Source: Leptasterias polaris
Lineage: Eukaryota; Echinodermata; Asteroidea; Forcipulatida; Asteriidae
Direction of reading: 5' to 3'
Assembly: GCA_037783415.1 (NCBI GenBank)
Contig: JAZGTN010000006.1
Location: 3,162,001-3,226,000, forward strand
DNA length: 64,000 bases
The notes beneath the pieces were generated by a model. The model was given only the letters and a program-made list of their open reading frames with translations. It made no database searches and was not told the origin of the DNA. This document shows positions 26,701 to 38,700 of this stretch, piece after piece. Position 1 is the stretch's first letter. Every line of letters begins with the position of its first letter. A program made the translations under genes and the position numbers.

Positions 26701-29700
26701 TTTGAATCCCTTTCTCTGAAACCACATTCCTTAAAGGGAATTTTTTTTTTTTAAATGTTAAACATTATCAACAGCTGCAGTGCTTTTTACCAAGTAAGTT
26801 TTTATAGTCATTAATTTTTGGAGTAATTACCAACAGTACACCCTCCCTTTAAATTGAGCAAGCACCTTGTGCCTTTCAAGTGTGTGGATCCAGCTGGGAT
26901 TTGAAGTAGAAAATGACTGGAATGCAACCAAGATAGCTCATGTTTTAAAACAAAAAGAGATCTAACAGAAACTCTTAAATCATGTTTTGAAGTCTCAGCT
27001 TAACTGGGTGGTGATCTTTGACATCCGTAGGTGGGTGCCTGTGCCAGCCTCCGCAAAACTTGGAAACAACATCTCAGAAAACCCAGTCTTCTGGGGGTGT
27101 GTGGTATGTGTGGTATTTTTGTTCTGAATGTTGCCCACATTTATGTTCTGTCAACAAAGAGTTACCGAGGCAACAAGTTTGAATGTACACAATTAGCGGA
27201 TGTCACAGACCTCGTTTTAGAGACTCCAGTTTCAGGAAATTTGCAGAAACAAAATAACGTTCGGATAACCTCCGCTGCGAGTAGTCTGCCAGTTGTTCAG
27301 GCTGTTGATGTACCTCTTCTACCAGTACGCCGTTGGTGGATCACATAGGTCCTCACGTCAGTGCAACAAGGTCATAACTCAGTTTTTGAAATTTTACATG
27401 TGCATGGGATCTTGCATAAATTGCTCATGCAGCAAGGTTGTATCTTACACTTGTGAAAAAGATACAGCCTTATTGACGTCTGCTCTAGAATGGCAAAGGT
27501 TGTGGGTTTGAATCCCACCCGAATAGCATGCCATAAGACTTGGGAAAGTACTGAATATACATCGGTGTATGCGGAACATTTCAATGATTGTATGAAGGCA
27601 GAGGCTTGGTTACTTTTAGCAAACAACAGACGATATTGTCGATATATTAAGAATATCGCCTGTTTCTTGATATTTTTAATATTGTCAAAACCAACATCGG
27701 TATTGACGATTGTCCTCGACATGGTATCGTGACGATATTATTGTGACATTATCCAGCACTGAAAAGAGCCGGTGTGGTCTTGAAGTTTCGAACCGTATAC
27801 TCTGCTCGTCCTCAGCTCTATGAAATTCAGCCCAGCAAGAGAGGCCTCACTGTAGGGCTCCTGAAGAAAGTTGTGATCCTGGGTGAAAAGTGTTGCTATT
27901 TGCAGAGTCTCCACCAACTCTTCAAGTGGTTCGTTGCGGGTAACAATGGTAACATCAATACACTTATCATGTAAGACAGAGACTGGCTTGTTGCTTAGCC
28001 TGAGGAAATGATAACATGTGGACAAAAGGACTAATGGAGTGGCAGTCAAAACCAGGAAAGATTCCTTTCATGTTGAAGACAAGATGTACCTGCCGTGTCT
28101 TTGAATACTTTTGTCACTCATGTGTTCCGATACTACACCTCAAGCTTCCCTTTAAACTGTCAGGTGTACAGAATTTCTTCATCCGGGTTTGGGGCTGAAA
28201 GTTGACTGTTTAAAAATAGCTAAACCCAAACAGTAGAGCATTTGTTGGATTTCTTTAGAAGTGGGGTTTAGTAAGCACACAGCCCTTTCTGGTGACGCAT
28301 TTTTTTGGCAACCTATAGATAGCAGGATGAAATGGTGTTCCCCTGGCGTGACAAAGTGTGCTAAATAAAGATGCTCGGCTGACGGTATGGAAAATAAATT
28401 GTATGGCAACATAACAACAGAATCAGAAATGAACGTTAGATGTGCACACACAGGGCTAATAAAAATCGTCCCTCAACAACTTAATCACTTTTGTGAACTC
28501 AACAGGCCATCAATACCTACAAGTTGGTAGAAACAATTTGTTTGCGATTTGTTTGTCAAGTTTAATAGGCAAGAGAACACAGGTTGAGAGATGACTGTGT
28601 ACATGTACATTTACCTAGGATCAGCGATTTGGCAAGAAAAACAGTACGGAATGGAAATGTACCACCACCCATGCTGTTGGACATTTATTTATGTGTTGTG
28701 GTGAACCTTCCTCTGCAAGCTCACTATCCAGATTTGGACTTTTTGAGAAAGTTTAACACAAAAGTGCAGAGCTTTTGATGATTTTCTATAGAAATGTGAC
28801 GTACACAGTCACACAGTCCTGTCTGATGTTGCCTTTTAGCAACCCGCCCATGTAGTGTTCTCCTGGCATGAGGAAGTGTGCTAAATATAGATGCTCTGCT
28901 TATAATAGTACAAAAACTGCTTGCGTAGCAGCATAACAACAGAATTAGAAATTAATGTCAGGGCTAGTGTGGATAACTCCTCAACACTGAGTTCACTTTA
29001 TTGTGAACACAGTGTTACATCTCGGCAGAAGCTACACTTTCTGGGATTTTGTTTATTATCGCGTTTGCTAGGGAGTTCTGTTCTTCGAACATCTTGCTTT
29101 GGAACTGGATTATTGCATCGTTGTTTGATTTCTCTGGCCATAGGGTTGAAGAAATTAGGGTTGTGTGTCTACTTTTATTTTCCTAAATGGAAAATTGGAG
29201 CTTGTGACTTGTGAGAGATGTCAAGATTGCGGGGAAGTTTGATTTGGCTGTTGTCGGTTCGAGCTGATGCACAAATTGGTCTCGGCAGGAAAAAAAGTGG
29301 AACAGTGATCTAGAAACTTATTTAACAGGCGAGTGAATGATTTGTTGAGGTAGACCCATAGCAATGACATCACACGTGGCTATTGTCTGCTCATGGTCTG
29401 CCATTCTAAGAGGTCACATTGCATGGTTGCACGTCGCCTAAAATGAGCACTTCACAGTATAACGAGGGGAATAAGCCTCTCGAAGTGGTGCAACTAAGAT
29501 TTTTTATTTGTAAGGCTTCAAGTACATTAGGTCATTGTACCTTCATTGGTCATTATTGTACATTCAGGGATCATTATTGTAACCTTCTTTGGTCATTATT
29601 GTACCTTCGTTGGTCATTATTGCACCTTCCTGGGTCATTATTGTACCTTCAGGGGTCATTATTGTACCTTCAGGGGTCATTATTGTAACCTTCTTTGGTC

Positions 29701-32700
29701 ATTATTGTAACCTTCAGGGGTCATTATTGTACCTTCAGGGGTCATTATTGTAGCTTCAGGGGTCATTATTGTACCTTAATTTCTTGGATGTGTATTTCAT
29801 TTGTTGAGTATGGTTTGTTCAGTAATTTCAGAGAATGTGTTTTTGAGAAAATAGAATAAGTTGCAAACTTCTTACCAACCAAAAGGACCTATGGTATATT
29901 TGCAATGAAATAGTTAATGGCCTGACGTTTTGATCCTACTGTACCCAGCAGAGTCTTCCTCGAAAACTAAAGGTGTTTTTGTGACTGTGTGGGTAGAGTG
30001 AGAGTAAGCGTACTCTCAGTGAGTATGAGTACAGATTCACTCAACGCTTTTTCTCAGTGAGTTGAGTAAACTATAACTTCAAGAAAAAGTACTGACAAGT
30101 CATCTTGGTTAGTGAATTGTATATGAATTTCAATTATTTCCATTGAACTATTGTAAATGGCAGAATCAGGAAGTTAGATACATATGACAAGTCAGCTCAA
30201 AGTTACATGCAATAGACTATGCGCAAGTCTTGTGCAAATCATTTGCACGATGATGGGCCCAGATGGAGTGCAGGATTTTGTTTCCGTCACACATTAAAGC
30301 AGTATTAGTGGGGAAACCAAGTTTATATTTATTTATTTATTTATTTGATGTATTTCATGTTTATCCGGGGGGAAACTTTCAGTGAGACTCTTGGGTTATT
30401 TTTCAATTACAGACATTAATTAGTTCTCCAAAACGTTAAAATACATGCGGGACTCGCATGGTCTTTTGAACTTATTTGGCTGATTTGCAAATTGTGTTCG
30501 TTTGGTTAATATGTATATGTACTAAAAGATAGCAAGTTTTTTGAGCCAAATCTGTACGTACCTTTTTACAATATGTACAATTCCCAACGTTCTCCCTTAA
30601 CAGTGGTCCGCTGGCCAAAAGGTTAGTAGTTAAAACACCTGAGGACCCACTGCAAGATTCTCTGCAAGTGTCCACGCAGCTAGTTCAGTGTTGAAACACA
30701 CCCCTAATTAGTATGAATTAATGGACTAGTGACAAACATGACGGACCAGTGAAATGACAAGCTAACTGGTCCTTCTGGCTAGTCGCTGAAAAAGTTAAGG
30801 GCAAGAACTGATTCAAGGAGCTTCACAAGTAAACAAGTTCATCAAGAAATAGAAGTAGGAAGGATCTATCTGCAAAATCATGTGATGCCAAGTCTTTAAA
30901 TATTTAAATTCAAACTTGGCATTCAAATATTCTTCTTTCTGTCTTTTAACTCTTTTTCAGCGGACAAGGGTAAAGAAGAAGTGATTCAGGAAATCACAAG
31001 TGAGCTGGTTCAAGCCTTGAAGGAGTCCAGTACCAGACATAAGCCAGTCAAGACCAGCAGCACACAAACCGTAAGTACACACACTACATATTACTCTTTA
31101 AATTTAACTTTCTTTTGCCCAAGACAGTTAAAAGCAAAAGGAAGTAACTATAGTAAACCTGCGGGTACAACCATGTGTGAATCTCTTTTGTGTAGGAATG
31201 TTTGCCCTGAAAAGAGCCGATGTTGTCTCGACATTTCGACCAGTAGACCCTGTAAAATTTGAAACTTTGCATGATGGGAGTACAAGCAAGTGAAGTTTGC
31301 GGTGACACCATGCACATAAGTCTCTTTATGAGCTGTGGTGGTTCAGAGAAGAACAGATGGTTTGACAACTCAACGTTTCGATCAGTGTGCTTTGATTGTC
31401 TTCAAGAGATCAGTATGCTCCGATCGTCTTCAGGAGATCAGTATGCTCTTATCGTCTTCAGGAGATCAGAAAGCTCTGATCAACTTCATGAGATCAGTCT
31501 GCTCTGATCGTCTTCAGGAGATCAGAAAGCTCTGATCAACTTCATGAGATCAGTCTGCTCTGATCGTCTTCAGGAGATCAGAAAGCTCTGATCAACTTCA
31601 TGAGATCAGTCTGCTCTGATCGTCTTCAGGAGATCAGAAAGCTCTGATCAACTTCATGAGATCAGTCTGCTCTGATCGTCTTCAGGAGATCAGAAAGCTC
31701 TGATCAACTTCATGAGATCAGTCTGCTCTGATCGTCTTCAGGAGATCAGAAAGCTCTGATCAACTTCATGAGATCAGTCTGCTCTGATCGTCTTCAGGAG
31801 ATCAGAAAGCTCTGATCAACTTCATGAGATCAGTCTGCTCTGATCGTCTTCAGGAGATCAGAAAGCTCTGATCAACTTCATGAGATCAGTCTGCTCTGAT
31901 CGTCTTCAGGAGATCAGTCTGCTCTGATCGTCTTCAGGAGATCAGAAAGCTCTGATCAACTTCATGAGATCAGTCTGCTCTGATCGTCTTCAGGAGATCA
32001 GAAAGCTCTGATCAACTTCATGAGATCAGTCTGCTCTGATCGTCTTCAGGAGATCAGAAAGCTCTGATCAACTTCATGAGATCAGTCTGCTCTGATCGTC
32101 TTCAGGAGATCAGAAAGCTCTGATCAACTTCATGAGATCAGTCTGCTCTGATCGTCTTCAGGAGATCAGAAAGCTCTGATCAACTTCATGAGATCAGTCT
32201 GCTCTGATCGTCTTCAGGAGATCAGAAAGCTCTGATCAACTTCATGAGATCAGTCTGCTCTGATCGTCTTCAGGAGATCAGAAAGCTCTGATCAACTTCA
32301 TGAGATCAGTCTGCTCTGATCGTCTTCAGGAGATCAGAAAGCTCTGATCAACTTCATGAGATCAGTCTGCTCTGATCGTCTTCAGGAGATCAGTCTGCTC
32401 TGATCAGAGTTAACTTATTTAAACATCGATGTTGTCAAACCACCGGTTCTATTCAGATCCACCACAATGCATAAAGTGATTTATGTACATGGTGTCACCA
32501 CAAAACTAACTTGACAGTATACTCTGCTTGTCTTCAGGAGAATGCTGGAGGGATGCACATTTGGGCGGGAAAGATAAAAGAAATGTTCATTATAAGACCT
32601 TTGGCAGAACAACAAAGTGACATGATCTTGGATGGATCCTACAAACCTTCAGAGCTGGCCATAAATTTGGGCAGCTGCGAAGCACAAAAAAGTGCAGACA

Positions 32701-35700
32701 ATTCAGGTTACCAGCCAAGATGCCGTGTGATGTCTATTATTGCATGATTGGTTCCCCCCGCTAAATTTGACCCAGCAAATAAGTTCGTTGAGCGGTATTT
32801 TTCTGTTTTTGGAAACCTTTTGTGAAATTTGGTTTGGATACCTTTCCTACACGGTAAACACTAACAAAGGTAAAACTCTCTTATAAAAAGGTGCTGAATT
32901 TCTTGCACATCCCGGCCAGTAATTTGTTTCCCGGTCTTTCATAATCAAGGCCAAATCAAGCTGAGTTGTGCTTTGTATCATAAATACCTGTTCACTCTCA
33001 TGCTCTTACTGTAATCCGTCCACCCATGGATATTTCTGCCTCCGTAGTTAACCTCAATTGATGTCTCTAGAATGACCCCCTGTTGGGTAATTTTTGTTGT
33101 TGTTGCATGCATTACTTATTGCTTACAAAGGTGTCCGACAGTGCTGTATTTTCTTTTAGTTTGCATCAGTCGTTGGGTAATCTTGGTCATTGTCTTGACC
33201 TAACATCATCTGGGGTGACATAAGGGTTTCCAAGTCAGATACTGAATTGACGAGGTTGGTCGCTAATTGACAATAGGCCGTGCAAATTATGCGTGTATTC
33301 AAACATTATTCGTAACCTGGATTCTCTCACATGTTATTTTAAAGAGTGTGCATAACATATCTAAGGTTGAAAAAAACAAGTGTTTTATACATTTGACTTA
33401 CATATATAAAGACAGTCGTGGTGGAAAACTTTATATGGTTTAAAATAGGTTGTGATATAACGTTCTGTAAACGTTATGATTTTGTTTCAGTTATGTGTTT
33501 GTTTATGAGTATTTTGACACCGTTATTTTAACGTTTTGATAAAGTTATGATAGAACAATTATTATTTTTTTTAATACTTTTAAACTGAGACATTTTAAAA
33601 ACGTTTTTGAGGAACTGCTAGAGTTTTTGAGAAATGAGTAAAGCAATTAGTTTTGATCTCGCAAGTCCAAAACTCGATGCTTGAAAACAAAGAAAAACAT
33701 AGGTTTTCTTTTCCCGTTTTTTCTTTTTCTTCTCATGACTTCAACGACCAATTGAGCTTTCATTTTTGCAGGTTTGTTATTCCATATATATGTTGGGTCA
33801 TATAAAATGCGGGTACTTTTCTTTGAAAATTACCGATGTTGTCCGGGTGAAGTGTGAAGGAAAACACAAACTCTTGCACAGGTTCCAATGTTCAAACTTA
33901 TGCAGTACTTGTACAGTCTACTGAAATATCAAACCAGTGAAAGTTTCAGCTAAAACAGTATTAAAGTCACAACAAATAGTGAAAACCCCACTTGTTTTCA
34001 CTATGAACATAGAGTTTCAGACTCACAAGATCAAATCTAATTGTTTACTCATTTCTCAAAACTAAAGCATTTCATTCAAAAACATGTTTTGACCATGACC
34101 GTCTTTCATGTCTCTATGCCATAAAAGTTGATCTTTTCGAAAATGGGACACTTGTTGAAATTCATCTTTTAAATATTAGAGAATCTTTTCCTTGTATACA
34201 TGTATGCAAATCTTTCAATATTTATTTGTTCAACCTTACATAACAATGTTGTGCACACCCTTCAGATAGGAAAAAAAGTTCTGGCTGGCCCAGATTTTTA
34301 GTTTTTAATTGTCTTGGTGTGTTTCCTGTAATATATTCATTTATCAACCTTTCGTCACTGTTTATTTTATTCTCTTTAATATCTTTGTGTGAGTGTTGTC
34401 TGGTACAATTTTCGGTGTTGTAATTGCTGGTCTCCTTTTTAAAATAGTGTCTCAGAGAAAGGTTTCCCCCAGTATAAACACGAAATAAATAAAAAAATTA
34501 ATGAATAAATAAAGAGCGGAGTGGTATAAAATTGTCACCTCTCCATCCCGGCGGAAACCATCTTCCGTCCGACCACACCTTCATCAGGATCATCCAACTC
34601 AACCACATTTATTATAATACCAGCAAGAAAGGACTTCTATAAGTTATAATTTTACCCCAGAACAGTAACCGACTGGGACTCACTTCCCATCGATGTAACA
34701 ACCACAACCGACCAACAAGTTTTCAAACAAGAACTACAAAAGCGCCAATGAAATTAATGACTTCATGCGCACTCACAATCCTGCTCGGATTACTCCAATG
34801 GCTACCAAGCATCTAGGAGTGCTGAGCAGTATTTCAGCAGATTGCAAATGCACATTTCTGAACTGTGGCACCAAAAAATGAGTCGGGACCACGATGATGT
34901 TACTTGTATCCCAATCTAATTACATGATCAAATCAAATCAAATTCAATCAAATCAAGAGATTTATGAAGCTCCTACTGTACGTGCCCCTCCATCTTAACC
35001 AAGGTTTTCTACCACAGGTCTTTGAAGCATCACAAGCCAGTCTATACTAATCAAGTCAAATGCAATTTTCCTACTCAGATGGTACATGTATCGTATGTAT
35101 GTAGCATGATGGATTATTTGTTAACATTATATGTATGTACATGTACATGTATATGTAATGTTATAATAAGTAATGAATGATTATGAGTTCAATGGTAGTG
35201 TTTTCATGTGTTGAAAGATGTGAAGCAGAGTCGAATGGAACTTTCCATCTCGCATCGAATGAAAATATCTTCTTCGTTGCATCTAACTTGCAGATCTTTG
35301 TTATTTAGATATTTGGCTATACAGCAGTTGATATTCGGCTATAGGATCATCGCAGATTTTTCCTTTGGGGGGGAAAAAATGTAGAATAACAAGCAACGGC
35401 AGCCATGACATTGCTGCCAACTCTCCCTGCCAACTCGCAGAAAGTTTCTTGAAAATAAACCAATCTTTACCATGTTCTGACTAACAATTTGAAAATCTCC
35501 CTGATTGTGGAAACTTTTCCAGTATTTATGTTGAATGTAATTTGAAACATCTCCCTGATTGTTGTACAAAATCTCCCTGGTTGCAATACGCAAATGTTAG
35601 TAGCTCTGCCATGTTGAAATGTTGATAATTTCTGTTCGCCAAATTCCATGTTGTATCATCAAAGGCACAATCCCATCATCTGCTTACATGTACCAGCCGT

Positions 35701-38700
35701 AACATGTGACATTATTATTGTTAGTATTAGACGTATAGAAAGTAACATTCTTAACTGGAGTGCTATGAAAAGACATTTTATGCAGAGCAGGTAAAGATTA
35801 TCAGTGGCTAAATATACACCAAGGGAGTTGTCTTGTGACCATTTTTTGTTTCCTTCAAATCGCAGAGTCATGTTTTATGTTAAGTAATTCCTAGGAATGG
35901 TTGGGGGGTGAGCACGTTTTAAATTAAAGAAATAGTTGTTCACAATACAGTATGGTGAGTACAGTATATGTGTGGTTGCTTCCAAGGACACCGAATGCTC
36001 TTCGGGTAATTCTTAACTTATCATCTGCTTTTTTTTTAAAGTTGCCGGCCGCATAAAGTCTTATTATTTCTTTGCCGTAAAAATGTGAAAATCATTGGCT
36101 GACTGGTTATGATGTAATCCTGGGTTGTTTTTTTCAGCCAGTGGCATGTTGTTAGAGGCTGGTAGTTAGAAATAAGCGCCTTACAATTGGAATTCCTACG
36201 CCATCTTTTAGAGGGGCTTTGTAGTTGTTCCTGCAGAGGACTAGCCAACAGGAGGGTCCATAGGCTGTAGGGGAATGTTTGTCAAGCACACTGCTTAAGT
36301 TAAGAAGATGCCGCTCTTTGTTGGCCTGACTTAACGTCCCCATTCTGGATGTGCAGTATGGCTGGGAAAACAGCCAGACAAATGAGCAGATAGACGGTTT
36401 ATTGCAGCAACTTCTCAAATGTACCCTGTTATCTTTGTAGATTGAGGGGCTATCCTTGATCAAGTTGTTAGCAACTGGTGAATTTATGGTCTGATGTGGT
36501 GTTGTTGTGACTGTTTTTTTGTCATCTCTTTGCTGTAGTCATTTGAACACTCTGTTTGGAGTTAGTAAAGTTTCAATAGCAATCTTCCTAATAGTGGTAC
36601 TTTTAGCTCTATGGTCAGTCCATGGAAGTTCTGTCAAAAAGCCAATTATGTCAAGCACTTTAGCCTTGGGGTAGGAGGCAGTGTTGTCACTAGCCCAAAT
36701 TTAGTGCCGGCTAATTTTCTGCTCGGGAATGTAGTATCGAGGAGTATTGTGCCTCATGGCCGGGGGTCCAGAGCCCAACCTTGGTCTCCCCACAGTCGCC
36801 ATTTACAGATATGTTTTAAAAGTACGATCAATTTTTCCCACTTATAAACATCCCATACTACTCCAACCTACTTTATTTTTTTCTTTACATCTGGTGAATT
36901 ATTATGATACATGCCAGGGCCCACCGATGACTTCGTCCAGATAATATGGTTTGAAAATGGCAAAAAAATACATTGAAGTTCGTCGTGCTCGGGGGCCACC
37001 ATCTTATTTATGATTTGCTGCCTGTTGATCGTGAGAAAGACAGGGCACCCGGCTGATCTGCTAAGTCATAAATATGTATGAGGTGACGCCGCGCGATATA
37101 CTGTAGCTTGAGACTTGTCCATCTATGAATATGCAAGCACCCGTGACGTTGCATATAGCTTCACAAGTTGAATGTTCATTGGTTGAGTGACGTAAGTTAC
37201 CGCGCGACGTCACCTTATGCATATTTATTACTTGGCAGATCAGCCGGGCGCCCTGAAGAAAGACCGTTGGTTATCGTGGACGCTGCGCATAGCTTGATTA
37301 GCATGTACAACTTTACACATATACATGTGATTATAAAGCGCGATTATAAAGCACACACACATGTTTGTCGTACTTGTAAATCAAGGACTTGATTGGCTTT
37401 TGGGTTTTTTATTATTCATTTTTAACGATTATTATTATATATTATTTTTTTTAGCAATGTCCCCATTGGTTTTGTACATGGGAGTGAAGCAAGGACCACC
37501 TTGATCCAGGCATGATATTTTTCCATTATACTGATTTGTGATTTTGGGGCCTCCAGAAAAGCCAGCAATTTTTTTTTACACTAACTATCCCAAAGAGTCC
37601 ATAAAAGCAGATACTATATTTACACGTAGGTCGGCCCTTGTACTCAATAAATTTTCTAACTTTTTTTCCCGAGTGCCAACAAATGTCATGCCTGAAGCAG
37701 TGAAGATCTTTCATACTGTACAACACAGATCCCTATGGCTAAAATTCCTGCTCCATAATCTTTCTAATGTAGCTTTTATTGTGATAAATTGATTGCTTTG
37801 TCGAGATTTCCTTTTACATCCAGAGTTAACATTTTATGGCATATTTGGGGTTTTGGGTACCATTGTTGCTTTTAGACTTTATAATTGGCTGGAGGGGGGG
37901 GGGGGGGGGAGCGGCTTCTTGGTTGCTTGCCCATTTTTCTCTGTGCATGAAGAGTCAGTTGTTAGCAATGAGTGTTGTTCAGCCTCTTCTTAATCGACTC
38001 TTTCCATCAGATTCTGTTCAATAAAACCAGTGTATGTTCTAGGTTCAATCAACCTCTCTCTTTTTTGTCTCCATTGTTGGAGAACTCCCCCCTCTGGTCG
38101 TAATCGGATCACCCTTGGTTGACTCTTCCACTGCTTCGTAGTAATCACTCTGGCTTTGAGTATTGTTCCAGGCCCCCTTGTAAAATTCCTGGCAAGCTCT
38201 GATGGGCATCAAGTGTGCCTTTCTCTTGATCAATAAAGACAACTTTCTGTGAACTGGTTCGCTGAATGAAGAAATGGCTACATTTATGTAAAGTGGCATT
38301 AAGATAATATACAGGAACAGTGTGAACAAGACCAGCAAGGAGTACAGATAAATAGTATTTACATGACAGATGTCTTGGTGCCAGACGTTCTTACACAGTT
38401 ACCATCCATATGTTACGCAGCGTGGCAACTCCAGTCGTGGAGTGCATTTAATCATAAATAAATAATTTTGTGTCTGTATATGTGTTTTCTTTTTTAAACT
38501 TCATTACCTGTTCGAAACTTAGTAAATGTACAAGGAGTCCAGAGGTATATTTTTCACAGGTAATTTTTTTTTTTTAATTGTTTCAAATCTATGAAATGAC
38601 AAAATAAGTCAAAACAGTCATTTCTTATTACTTTAAATAGTGAAAGGTGCAGACTGTCTCTGCCAAAAATAATCTTAAATTAGTGTGTTTTTTAAATGTA

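Larger units (their letters stand above)
14773..30960 (+). other. map3k2/3: MEKK2/3 intron 1 (16.2 kb)
   Basis: A long intron between the start-codon exon and exon 2. It contains SINEs, short TIR elements, a polypyrimidine tract, a 21-bp tandem repeat and duplicated segments, each listed separately. No internal coding exon was found. First introns of this size often carry regulatory elements; candidate regions without visible repeats are about 16380-16600 and 20110-20340. Confidence 0.85.

Noticed and set aside
31381..32405. CRISPR-like repeat array
   Set aside because: Eukaryotic sequence; units abut with no unique spacers, so it is a tandem satellite, not a CRISPR array.
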